A DNA stretch of 64,000 bases from Siphlonurus alternatus (lineage: Eukaryota > Arthropoda > Insecta > Ephemeroptera > Siphlonuridae). The position numbers and the translations under genes were made by a program. The notes below the pieces were generated by a model. That model was not told the DNA's origin and did no database searches. It was given only the letters and a program-made list of their open reading frames with translations. The stretch is from contig OX463780.1 in assembly GCA_949825025.1 (NCBI GenBank), forward strand, positions 35,506,979-35,570,978, read 5' to 3'. Shown here one piece after another: positions 39,440-48,999 of this stretch; positions within the stretch are counted from its first letter, which is position 1; each line of letters starts with the position of its first letter.

Positions 39440-39722
39440 GTGACTGCTGCCATCCCATTGGCTGCTTCTGTTTAGAGGCAACATTGCAAAAGGGGATCTG
39501 ACTGCTCAGTGCAGTGGTGTGAAATTCGCGCGAAGATTGGTCCGCGAAAATGCGCATGCGAATATCCGCGCAAGTGCGCGCATATGTGCGTAAGATAGTT
39601 TCAAGATGGTGGCTGCCCGCAAATGGAATCACGTGAGCACAGATTTTGTAGACATTCAGAAGTTCGATATTTTTCCCATAGATGGAGATGCCATATATGG
39701 TAGCACATTCCAAGCAAACTAC
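39440..39722 (+). promoter_or_regulatory. Unit 1 promoter-like module with exon-like ORF
   Basis: In order: a CCAAT-type box (CCATTGGCTG), ATTGG, an NRF1-like ATGCGCATGCG, a TGCGCGCATATGTGCG segment, then CAAGATGGTGGC (a YY1-like ATG context) and CACGTG. The ATG at 39605 opens MVAARKWNHVSTD..., with the sequence ending TTTCAG|GTGTGA like a splice donor. Relative to units 2 and 3 this copy has four extra bases (ATATATGG versus ACGG context), so the last third reads in a different frame. TATA-less CCAAT/NRF1/YY1 promoters are typical of housekeeping genes; function here is inferred. Confidence 0.4.
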
Positions 39723-39731
39723 TTTCAGGTG

Positions 39732-40115
39732 TGACTTAATTAATATAACTTTATATAAAATTGATTATTTTCGTAAATAATGCTCGGATTTACTCCCAAT
39801 TAGGTCTAGGGGGGGTTATAAAATTAAGGTGCAAGTAATGCGGGTTGCATACTTTCAGGGGCATGTAGGTTGTGGTTGCATACTTTCAGGGGAAGTTTGG
39901 TTGGGTTGCATACTTTCAGGGGCATGTAAGTGAAGGTTGCCTACCTTTAGGGGTAACTTATAATAACTTTATATAAAAACGAATTTTTTCGTAAATAATG
40001 CTCGGATCATCTCCCAATTAGGTCTAGGGGGGTTATCAAATTAAGGTGTAATTAATGCGGGTTGCATACTTTCAGGGGCACGTAGGTTGTGGTTGCCTAC
40101 TTTCAGGGGTAATTT
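39732..40115. repeat. Unit 1 internal duplication and minisatellite
   Basis: A segment beginning AACTTTATATAAAA...CGTAAATAATGCTCGGAT occurs twice with a period of 218 bases. Each copy ends in tandem GGTTGCATACTTTCAGGGG repeats of roughly 30 bases. Unit 2 has the same duplication with a period of 188, one minisatellite repeat fewer. Confidence 0.85.
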
Positions 40116-40177
40116 GCGTTCGGTACATCATAGCATTACGAGGTTTAATTACAACTGGCCACCTCTTTGTGTTGAAG

Positions 40178-40288
40178 ATGGGCAGTGTCCGGAGTAAGCC
40201 CATTGCCTTGCTCGCTCGAACACGACCGGACGCTAAGAAAATAATTAACTCGAATCTCCCCAAACTCCTTAAAAAAATTATTAAATAA
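40178..40288 (+). CDS. Conserved 36-residue micro-ORF, unit 1
   Basis: ATG in the context TTGAAGATGGGC opens MGSVRSKPIALLARTRPDAK, continues Lys/Leu/Ile-rich (KKIINSNLPKLLKKIIK) and stops at 40288. It can be read as the end of a longer 77-codon frame from 40055. The MGSxxSK start resembles an N-myristoylation signal. The other strand of the same DNA also reads as an exon (acceptor TTATTTTCTTAG, then ...MGLLRTLPIFNTKRW...), so which strand codes, if either, is undecided. Confidence 0.25.
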   Translation: MGSVRSKPIALLARTRPDAKKIINSNLPKLLKKIIK

Positions 40289-40494
40289 AATAAAATAAAT
40301 AATAATAAAATAATAGGGGCCTAACAACTGCGTCTGACTCCTTAAAAAAAACATTAAATAAAATTAAATAAATAATAATCAAATAGTAGGGGTGTAACAA
40401 CTGCGTCTGAGTCGTTATCTGAGCCTGTTCATCTTCGCTAATTTAAAACACTATAATATCTGTCAACATATGGCTGAGAGATTTTTGGAAGTGC

Positions 40495-40660
40495 ATCACT
40501 GCACTGGGTGGAAAGCAAGACGAATTTATCCCAGGGAGGGAGCCGCGTATTTTTATACTTGAAATGGTCACCCATCCAAGTATTAACCACGCTTGACGTA
40601 GCCTGACTTCAGTGATCTAACGAGAACCGGTCAATGCATAACGCCACGCTCCACCTCTAC
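40495..40660 (-). repeat. 5S-rRNA-derived segment in unit 1
   Basis: On the minus strand, 40630-40567 reads CCGGTTCTCGTTAGATCACT, then GAAGTCAGGCTACGTCAAGC and TACTTGGATGGGTGACC. This matches the central and 3' half of animal 5S rRNA, including the internal control region. The 3' continuation (TCAAGTATAAAAATACGCGG) departs from 5S, as in 5S-derived SINEs (SINE3 class). The longest of the three modules. Confidence 0.7.
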
Positions 40661-40942
40661 TCTGAATTACTCTGAATTTTTTTAGATTTTTATGAGTCCT
40701 GCAACTATTTCTAAATAATTATTGAACGTTCTGTAATTTAAGTTGGCACCCCTGAATCGTTAATAAAAAGGATAGGACAGAGATGCCTGTTGACGCCTCC
40801 AGAGGGCGTGGCAGCACATTTAATAATTATTTAAAAATAGTTCTGGGTTTCAAACAAATCTGGAAAAAATCAGAGTAGCATAATTTGGTACCTTCAATTC
40901 ATTTCTGTAATAAAAAAAATTCATGTAGGTTGTCCATTTTGC
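40660..40942. mobile_element. Truncated family-A MITE in unit 1
   Basis: Retains the inner arms, the loop with the CTCF-like CCTCCAGAGGGCGT (40796-40809) and the right end (CATGTAGGTTGTCCATT). The left terminal repeat is missing where it meets the 5S-derived segment. Confidence 0.7.
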
Positions 40943-41439
40943 ATTACAATACCGTTATGATATCACGTACTGAATACTTATATAGATGGCAACATATGAT
41001 TGACAAAATTAATTAAAAGACTTGAAACCAAACGAGCGTAGGCGAGTTTACACCCCACCCCTAGTCTTATATATTAAGAAGCACTTTGAAAACCCCAAAT
41101 TTCCAATGCTTTTCATATGGCGGACGCCAGATCGGCTTGACAGACCCCTTCCCCCCTTCGGAACTCGACGAGACCTTCTGGGGGGGTCGTCGGTGGGGGC
41201 CGCCGGGGGAGGGTGACGTGCACTAAGGTCCGCGTTTGGGGGCGGGGGACGGGGGCGGATTTTCCCCGAGTGGTGTGCCTCCGCGGGAAAGCTGATCAAT
41301 CTCCGAGTTCGTGTTTTCGCGTCTTCTCATCTGGGTTTTCGGATACGTTAAGATGCAAGGCAAAAAGTTACGAGACGTTTTGGACGGTGGCTGCCCGCAA
41401 ATGGAATCACGTGACCACAGAAATTATTAACTTTCTTTG

Positions 41440-41726
41440 TGTGACCGCTGCCATCCCATTGGCTGCTTCTGTTTAGAGGCAACGTTGCGAAAGGGGATCC
41501 GACTGCTCGGTGCAGTGATGTGAAATTCGCGCGAAGATTGGTCCGCGAAAATGCGCATGCGAATATCCGCGCAAGTGCGCGCATATGTGCGTAAGATCGT
41601 TTCAAGATGGTGGCCGCCCGCAAATGGAATCACGTGAGCACAGATATTGTAGACATTCAGAAGTTCGATCTTCTTCCCATAGATGGAGATGCCACGGTAG
41701 CACGTTCCAAGCAAACTACTATCAGG
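41440..41726 (+). promoter_or_regulatory. Unit 2 promoter-like module with exon-like ORF
   Basis: Same arrangement as unit 1: CCAAT boxes, NRF1-like GCGCATGCG, then ATGGTGGCCGCCCGC starting at 41606. The 40-codon ORF (MVAARKWNHVSTDIVDIQKF... to SKQTTFR) runs toward an AG|GTGTGA donor. The frame-changing four bases seen in unit 1 are absent. Confidence 0.4.
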
Positions 41727-42146
41727 TGTGACTTAATTATTATATAACTTTATATAAAATTGATTATTTTCGTAAATAATGCTCGGATTTACTCCCAATT
41801 AGGTCTAGGGGGGGTTATAAAATTCAGGTGCAAGTAATGCGGGTTGCATACTTTCAGGGGCATGTAGGTTGAGGTTGCATACTTTCAGGGGCATGTAAGT
41901 GAAGGTTGCCTACCTTTAGGGGTAACTTATAATAACTTCATATAAAAACGAATATTTTCGTAAATAATGCTCGGATCACCTCCCAATTGGGTCTAGGGGG
42001 GTTATCAAATTAGGGTGTAATTAATGCAGGTTGCATACTTTCAGGGGCATGTAGGTAGGGGTAGCCTACTTTCAGGGGCATTTCGCGTTCGGTACATCAT
42101 AGCATTACGAGGTTTAATCACAACTGGCCACCTCTTTGTGTTGAAG

Positions 42147-42272
42147 ATGGGCAGTGTCCGGAGTAAGCCCATTGCCTTGCTCGCTCGATCACAACCGGAC
42201 GCTAAGAAAATAATTAACTCGAATCTGCCCAAACTCCTTAAAAAAATTATTGAATTAAATAAAATAAAATAA
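42147..42272 (+). CDS. Conserved micro-ORF, unit 2
   Basis: Same start (MGSVRSKPIALLAR) as unit 1 with TR to SQ changes and a slightly longer tail from an altered AT-rich end. The opposite-strand exon-like reading (acceptor, then GLLRTLPIFNTKRWPVV) is also intact. Confidence 0.25.
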   Translation: MGSVRSKPIALLARSQPDAKKIINSNLPKLLKKIIELNKIK

Positions 42273-42326
42273 AATAAATATTATTATAATAATAATAAAA
42301 TAGTAGGGGCCTAACAACTGCGTCAT

Positions 42327-42470
42327 CACGAATTTCTCCCAGGGAGGGAGCGGCGTATTTTTACACTTGAAATGGTCACTCATCCAACTATTAACCACGC
42401 TTGACGTAGCCTGACTTCGGTGATCTAACGAAAACCGGTCAATGCACAACGCTACGCGGCGCTCCACCTC
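42327..42470 (-). repeat. 5S-rRNA-derived segment in unit 2
   Basis: The 5S-like core at 42440-42375 has the same layout as unit 1 with small substitutions (ATGAGTGACC for ATGGGTGACC). It is truncated on the distal side, joining CAACTGCGTC directly. Confidence 0.65.
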
Positions 42471-42762
42471 TACTCTGATTTTTTTTTTTTCTTATGATTC
42501 CTGCAACTATTTTTAAATAATTATTGAAAGTTCTGTAATTTAAGTTGGCACCCCTGAATCGTTATTAAAAAGGATAGGACAGAGACGCCTGTTGACGCCT
42601 CCAGGGGGCGTGGCAGCACATTTAATAATTATTTAATCATTTAAAAATAGTTGTGTGTTTCAAAAAAAAAAAAAAAAAAAAGGAGAAAATCAGAGTAGCA
42701 TAATTTGGTACCTTCAATTCATTTCTGCAATAAAAATTTTTCATGTAGGTTGTCCATTTTGC
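42470..42762. mobile_element. Truncated family-A MITE in unit 2
   Basis: Same truncation as in unit 1. CTCF-like CCTCCAGGGGGCGT at 42598-42611 and an expanded oligo-A run in the right arm. Confidence 0.7.
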
Positions 42763-43261
42763 ATTAAAACACCGTTATGATATCACGTACTGAATACTTA
42801 TATAGATGGCAACGTATGATTGACAAAATTATTTAAAAGACTTGAAAGCAAACGAGCGTAAGCGCGAGTTTACACCCCACCCCTAGTCTTATATATTAAG
42901 AAGCACTTTGAAAACCCCAAATTTCCAATGCTTTTCTTATGGCGAACGCCAGATCGGCTTGACAGACCCCTTCCCCCCTTCGGAACTCGACGAGACCTTC
43001 TGGGGGGGTCGTCGGTAGGGGCCGCCGGGGGAGGGTGACGTGCACTAAGGTCCACGTTTGGGGGCGAGGGACGGGGGCGAATTTTCCCCGGGTGGTGTGC
43101 CTCCGGGGGAAAGCTGATAAATCTCCGAGTTCGTGTTTTCGCGTCTCCTCATCTGGGTTTTTGGATACGTTAAGATGCAAGGCAAAAAGTTACGAGACGT
43201 TTTGGACGGTGGCTGCCCGCAAATGGAATCACGTGACCACAGAAATTATTAACTTTCTTTG

Positions 43262-43548
43262 TGTGACTGCTGCCATCCCATTGGCTGCTTCTGTTTAGAG
43301 GCAACGTTGCGAAAGGGGATCCGACTGCTCGGTGCAGTGATGTGGAATTCGCGCGAAGATTGGTCCGCGAAAATGCGCATGCGAATATCCACGCAAGTGC
43401 GCGCATATGTGCGTAAGATCGTTTCAAGATGGTGGCCGCCCGCAAATGGAATCACGTGAGCACAGATATTGTAGACATTCAGAAGTTCGATCTTCTTTCC
43501 ATAGATGGAGATGCCACGGTAGCACGTTCCAAGCAAACTACTTTCAGG
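43262..43548 (+). promoter_or_regulatory. Unit 3 promoter-like module with exon-like ORF
   Basis: Near-identical to the unit 2 module, with the ORF starting ATGGTGGCCGCC at 43428 and ending before CAG|GTGTGA. One NRF1-flanking base differs (ATCCACGC instead of ATCCGCGC). Confidence 0.4.
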
Positions 43549-43968
43549 TGTGACTTAATTATTATATAACTTTATATAAAATTGATTATTTTCGTAAATA
43601 ATGCTCGGATTTACTCCCAATTAGGTCTAGGGGGGGTTATAAAATTCAGGTGCAAGTAATGCGGGTTGCATACTTTCAGGGGCATGTAGGTTGTGGTTGC
43701 ATACTTTCAGGGGCATGTAAGTGAAGGTTGCCTACCTTTAGGGGTAACTTATAATAACTTTATATAAAAACGAATATTTTCGTAAATAATGCTCGGATCA
43801 TCTCCCAATTAGGTCTAGGGGGGTTATCAAATTAAGGTGTAATTAATGAGGGTTGCATACTTTCAGGGGCATGTAGGTTGGGGTGGCCTACTTTCAGGGG
43901 CATTTCGCGTTCGGTACATCATAGCATTACGAGGTTTAATCACAACTGGCCACCTCTTTGTGTTGAAG

Positions 43969-44079
43969 ATGGGCAGTGTCCGGAGTAAGCCCATTGCCTT
44001 GCTCGCTCGATCACAACCGGACGCTAAGAAAATAATTAACTCGAATCTGCCCAAACTCCTTAAAAAAATTATTAAATAA
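43969..44079 (+). CDS. Conserved micro-ORF, unit 3
   Basis: Thirty-six codons, identical in sense to unit 2 except for the tail. Its persistence in all three units, including the diverged one, is the only hint of function, because unit duplication is recent for two of them. Confidence 0.25.
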   Translation: MGSVRSKPIALLARSQPDAKKIINSNLPKLLKKIIK

Positions 44080-44137
44080 AATAAAATTAATATTATAATA
44101 ATAATAAAATAGTAGGGGCCTAACAACTGCGTCAACA

Positions 44138-44278
44138 CGAATTTCTCCCAGGGAGGGAGCGGCGTATTTTTATACTTGAAATGGTCACTCATCCAACTAT
44201 TAACCACGCTTGACGTAGCCTGACTTCGGTGATCTAACGAAAACCGGTCAATGCACAACGCTACGCGGCGCTCCACCT
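44138..44278 (-). repeat. 5S-rRNA-derived segment in unit 3
   Basis: Core at 44248-44183, sharing the unit 2 substitutions and truncation. This confirms that units 2 and 3 descend from one copy. Confidence 0.65.
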
Positions 44279-44279
44279 C

Positions 44280-44563
44280 TACTCTGAATTTTTTTTTATT
44301 CTTATGATTCCTGCAACTATTTTTAAATAATTATTGAAAGTTCTGTAATTTAAGTTGGCACCCCTGAATCGTTATTAAAAAGGATAGGACAGAGACGCCT
44401 GTTGACGCCTCCAGGGGGCGTGGCAGCACATTTAATAATTATTTAATTATTTAAAAATAGTTGTGTGCTTCAAAAAAAAAAAAAAAAGGAGAAAATCAGA
44501 GTAGCATAATTTGGTACCTTCAATTCATTTCTGCAATAAAAAATTTTCATGTAGGTTGTCCAT
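44280..44563. mobile_element. Truncated family-A MITE in unit 3
   Basis: Matches the unit 2 copy. CTCF-like motif at 44408-44421. Confidence 0.7.
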
Positions 44564-44996
44564 TTTGCATTAAAACACCGTTATGATATCACGTACTGAA
44601 TACTTATATAGATGGCAACGTATGATTGACAAAATTATTTAAAAGACTTGAAAGCAAACGAGCGTAAGCGCGAGTTTACACCCCACCCCTAGTTAATATC
44701 ATTAAGAGCAGCTACAAGTAGAGTTAAAATTTATATGCTTTTTTTTTACATTAATTACAAACATGGTGGCTGATCAGCACATTCTGTATGGGCATTTGCC
44801 TTTATTTTTCAGTCCACCAATTGTGTTTTTATTACGATTATTATTATTTTCTCCCTCCCATATTCTTTAACTCAAATAAACAATTATTATTATTAAACAT
44901 GCAGTTCAAAAGGGTGATAATTATTTCCTATTAAAAAATCTAAATTTGAACTTAATACAAATTTTCAATTTTATGAAATATCTCTAAATAAAGTAT

Positions 44997-45337
44997 AATG
45001 GAGTACCGACTTCAATTTTTTTTATTGCAGAAATTGGATAGAGGGTGCAAAAATATGCTACTCTGATTTTTTTTAGATTTTTCTGAGACCGGGAAGTATC
45101 TTTAAAAAATTATTGAAAGTCCTTTTTGTGACGTCACGGGCGTTAATGTCCATTATGTCCAACCCTTTTCTTAAGGAGAGGCGCCTCGTGACGTCATCAA
45201 AATGGAATTTCAATAATTTTTTAAAAATACTTCCCTGTCCCAAAAAAAAAAAAAAAATCTGAAAAAATTCAGAGTAGCATATTTTTGCACCCTCTATCCA
45301 TTTCTGAAATAAAAAATTTTGAGGTCGGTACTCCATT
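44997..45337. mobile_element. Family-B MITE with two CREs
   Basis: Termini AATGGAGTACCGACTTCAA / TTTGAGGTCGGTACTCCATT. The arms are related to family A (TATTGCAGAAAT..ATAGAGGGT, GAGTAGCATA) but the loop differs and contains two full TGACGTCA sites (45129-45136, 45189-45196). Noncoding. Confidence 0.8.
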
Positions 45338-45385
45338 AAATAAATGTTTTACAAAGTGTTGAAAAATCTTTATAATATATTGATG

Positions 45386-45971
45386 TGACGTCAGCATAAT
45401 GTCTCGTAATTCTACGTGTGATTAATGTGAATGCTCCAAGCCTTCCTCTACAAGACTTATTCTGAGATCCCGAAGAGTGTCGCAAATATGCTTACTATCT
45501 TGCAAGATTCCTAGATTCCAATATGATGCGGCTTATATAGATATCCCGGTAGGCTTTTACTTGTACGTTCTTTCATACCGTACTTATTGCATACCATATT
45601 AGAAGTAATGCAAATAAAGTAATACAACTCAACTCAAGTATAAAGATATAACATCATTGATAGTTATTATTTTTAATTGATTTATTCTCATAATTGTAAA
45701 TTGCTTGACATAACAGTGTATATAACTGGATTTTATTGTTATCTGTGGGAAAATCACTTTACTCACAAATCGCAACTGACAAAATGAATGAATTTTTTGC
45801 ATATTTCAATATTTGTATAAAGGACCTTGATTTATGTTATTTTTTAACCCTCTAACTCTAACGTCCTTAAAATCGTACTGCAAACGTGCTGCGACATCAT
45901 TTTCATACAATTATTTAACTCTTACGTCACTTACTAAGCATAAGGAGAAACGTTGCATGACTGTGACGTCA
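45386..45971. promoter_or_regulatory. Two further CREs right of the family-B MITE
   Basis: TGACGTCA at 45386-45393 and 45964-45971, outside any recognised element. The interval is mixed-composition at 45400-45560 and AT-rich after that. No supported ORF. Confidence 0.25.
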
Positions 45972-46650
45972 CAGCGCCTTTCCTCTCGATTTTGATGGTG
46001 TTGAAGAGATAAAAAAAAATCTAAAAAAAATGAACAATACATAATTTGAAGTCTTCTATCCAAATATGCAATCAAAGTTCATGTTCACCGTGTTAAAAAT
46101 AAATTATTCAAGATATAGCTAATTACGAACTATACGAACACTGTTATGTTGGACGAAAGTAAAATGTTGTTTCAAATTATGAACATGCATGCATGAACAA
46201 GCACAATAAATATAAAATTAAAAACTCACTTTAAAGTAAAGTATACTTTTTATTTTAACTTGAATAATAATATGCATGTGAAAAGGAATTATTGTCAATA
46301 ATCAACATATGGTATAAAGACTATATTCTTTTACAAATTTATACATTTACATGCATGGTTTCGTTATTAATTGACACTGTTAGGACGGAGAAAATAGGTC
46401 ATGGTTACTAACTTTTGATAACCTAAGAAAAAAAGGTTAGATCCTAATACAAAACTATAAAACAGGAAGAGAAGCCTATTCTAAAAATAGCATGATATGA
46501 AAGTGGTTATATGTTATATTTATATTTACAATAATTTCAAAATTTTTCAAATGTTAAACGATAAAAATATTAGAAATATATATATAATTATTATATTATA
46601 GTTTTACATCAAGTTACTATATTAGGCAAAATATTAATTGAAAAAACAAA

Positions 46651-46841
46651 TCGATGCGTCCGCATCAGCGAAATGCTCACTTTGCAATTTCCAGAATGCA
46701 ACAAAATGCTCACTTTGCATTTCAAGAAGGTTGTAAAATATATATCTGGAACAGTAATAATAAACCTTCTTGATTTGCAAAGTGAGCATTTTGTTGCATT
46801 CTGGAAATTGCAAAGTGAGCTTTTCGCCGCGGAAGCATCGA
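46651..46841. mobile_element. Compact fold-back (191 bp) with a long near-perfect stem
   Basis: Arms of about 75-90 bases (GATGCGTCCGC...ATGCTCACTTTGCAATTTCC and complement) surround a loop of about 40 bases. The arm contains a repeated ATGCTCACTTTGCA motif. A transcript would form a long hairpin, a possible small-RNA source. Confidence 0.75.
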
Positions 46842-46931
46842 AATGCTTATTAAATAAATTAATTTACTATAATATTTTTTAACCGCACAATCACCAATAA
46901 CCGTTTCTTAGCTCTTAGCAATACTTTTAAC

Positions 46932-47268
46932 GATTGACCTCAGTTACTAACGCGAGTCAAGGAAAATTTCTGTCAGACGGAATCGAATAAAATAAATTTT
47001 AAAAATTCGATAATGCTCTAAAACTTAATCGTTTATGGTTTGAGTAGATTCAAGGGGGTGGTTTCCTCACAATAGCTCCATTTCCGGTTCCCGTCCATAA
47101 GGCCAATGTTAAACTTCTACCTCAGTTTTCTCAAAACTAATAAGACCGATCCACTTCAAAATTTACATGCCACCTATTGATGATGACTATGGTGAGTTCC
47201 AAGTTCTCTGCAAATCTTGTAGCATTTAAGGGGGCCGATTCCGAGATCTCAATCAACTGAGGTCAATC
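46932..47268. mobile_element. Possible MITE (337 bp) with short terminal repeats
   Basis: Ends GATTGACCTCAGTT / AACTGAGGTCAATC, with a second CCTCAGTTTT motif inside. The interior is of mixed composition and noncoding. No clear target duplication. Confidence 0.55.
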
Positions 47269-48999
47269 CTTCATATGTTTTATTTAATTTTTATACAGTT
47301 CATTATATCGTTGAAAATGATTTTTAAATTAAAAGAATATACTATAATATAATGATACTATTACAAAGTGCATTATTTATTTATAACATGTAATAAAAAA
47401 ATAAAACAAAAGACAAAAAAGATAAAAACGATAGAAATTATTTTTTAATTTTGGATAAGCAATAATTGTGAACAAAATCTTTTGTAATATGTAATTTTTA
47501 GAAATACAGAATATAATTATGTATTTATTCAGTAAAATAAATGTTTTTTAGTTTTAAAAAAATCAGTGCAGCTAAATTTATTTTCTTCTTTGAGTTGTCT
47601 CTTTAACAATTACACTAGACATTTGAGTATGTTGTATTGAATGAAAAAGAAACTCTTTTTCTTTATGTGTTATGTTATGTTGTGTTACTTTTTTACTGCT
47701 TGAAACTTCTTCGAAAAATTTATCGTAACAATTTATTTATTACGAATTGCAAAATAGATAAATTTGCTTATAGAAATCTAAGATTAACCTGTTTAATAAG
47801 TTTAATTCAAACGAGTTTTTTTTTAAGTATTTTATCTAAATTGAAACTTAACCACCATAAATTGGAAAGAAAAAAAATATAAAATTTAATCAGTATCTAT
47901 ACTACATTAAATTATATTAAGGTCTATACATAGGCTTAGTGTAAAATCAACAGTAACAGGTTTATTTTGTCTTAATTATAGATTTCCTTGATTACTTGAA
48001 ATAATTGTCTAGAAGACTGCGTTGAAAAAATAATACTATTATAGTAAGAATTTACTTCATTATCAACGTATTTAATTTTCATGTCACGCACTATTTACTT
48101 TCATTGTTTCATAATTTTATCAAATAAATTAACTTAACTAGAATTTAAAGAATATTTATGTTCTTTTTAACAAGTAGTATAAGTCTACTATTGTGTGTTG
48201 TCAAATCAAGTAATTGGCTATCTATATAAGGCACATTCAATGAAAGTTGTCGATATATTTTTTATCGTAATATACGTATATTTTTGTGCGCCAAGCAGGG
48301 TTTACAAACAGACCAAGTTTTTTTTAAATTTTTTATTATCTTCTCAGAGTTACCACCTGATAACTTTGAATGGATTTGATTCGTTTTTGTTCGTACAAAT
48401 CCCTCACATATATTTATATTTAAAATATATAGTGTTGTATAATTATAATTTAGATATAATACATTATAATTTTGACGATATCATGGGGTATCTCTTAATA
48501 ATTATATTATAGTTAATGCAGTATCTTAAATACTATATATGATTATAGTTTTTTAACAACTTATTATTTTTAGCAAAAAAACAAAAAAAAACAAAACAAA
48601 ACAAAAAAACTAATAAAAAATTAAAATCCAGATACTTCTTATTGTTTAATAAAGGAATCTCTAATCTTTGTTACTAAAGCATTCAAATCTTGCAAAAAAA
48701 GAAATGAGGGAGGGAGGGAGAACTATAAACCTGTTCCATTCGGATAGAATACAAGAGATTCCGTGGGCATAAATCATAAAATTTGAACTAATAAACTAAT
48801 ATTAATTAGAAGTAATACAAGTATCTTTTAATAATTTTTTTAAACTGGTTTTATGAGAAAAAATCACTTTAATCAACCATAAAAAAATAATCATTTTAAA
48901 ATAATATAGGTATGAAATTTTGCAAGAAAAAAATTACAAACAAAAGAGAGAAAGAGAAAATTTGAAAGTATTGGAGACTCAGGTTATTGAGGAACGATG

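Larger units (their letters stand above)
38545..41056. repeat. Macrosatellite unit 1 (about 2.5 kb, diverged)
   Basis: Starts at ACCCCTAGT. Its GC-rich head (38545-39230) is a diverged, longer version of the heads of units 2 and 3. It continues with the promoter-like module (39420-39730), a minisatellite block (39730-40110), a micro-ORF (40178-40288), a tandemly duplicated AT-rich segment ending AACAACTGCGTCTGA, a reversed 5S-derived segment (40495-40660) and a truncated family-A MITE (40660-40940). It is clearly older than units 2 and 3, given its divergence and indels. Confidence 0.75.
41057..42878. repeat. Macrosatellite unit 2 (1822 bp)
   Basis: Same module order as unit 1 and nearly identical to unit 3. 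It has an extra copy of GGTGGCTGCCCGCAAATGG at about 41384 that unit 1 lacks, so the promoter-like core is bracketed by a direct repeat about 222 bases apart. The 5S-derived segment is shorter than in unit 1. Confidence 0.9.
42879..44684. repeat. Macrosatellite unit 3 (1806 bp)
   Basis: Nearly identical to unit 2 with small indels in the oligo-A and AT-rich parts, indicating a recent duplication or homogenisation. It ends at a further ACCCCTAGT (44685-44693), followed by TTAATATCATTAAGAGCAGC, which resembles the start of another unit before similarity is lost. Confidence 0.9.

Noticed and set aside
39836..40110. CRISPR-like array from the spaced TACTTTCAGGGG repeats
   Set aside because: Repeats are a degenerate 30-base minisatellite without unique spacers, in a eukaryotic context.
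40567..40630. Functional 5S rRNA gene
   Set aside because: Only the central and 3' half matches, with substitutions. The 5' third is not recognisable and the continuation is non-5S.
45400..45640. 3' end of a non-LTR retrotransposon (ends AATAAAGTAATACAACTC)
   Set aside because: The tail-like end is suggestive, but upstream frames of 24-58 codons have no reverse transcriptase or zinc-knuckle motif I can defend.
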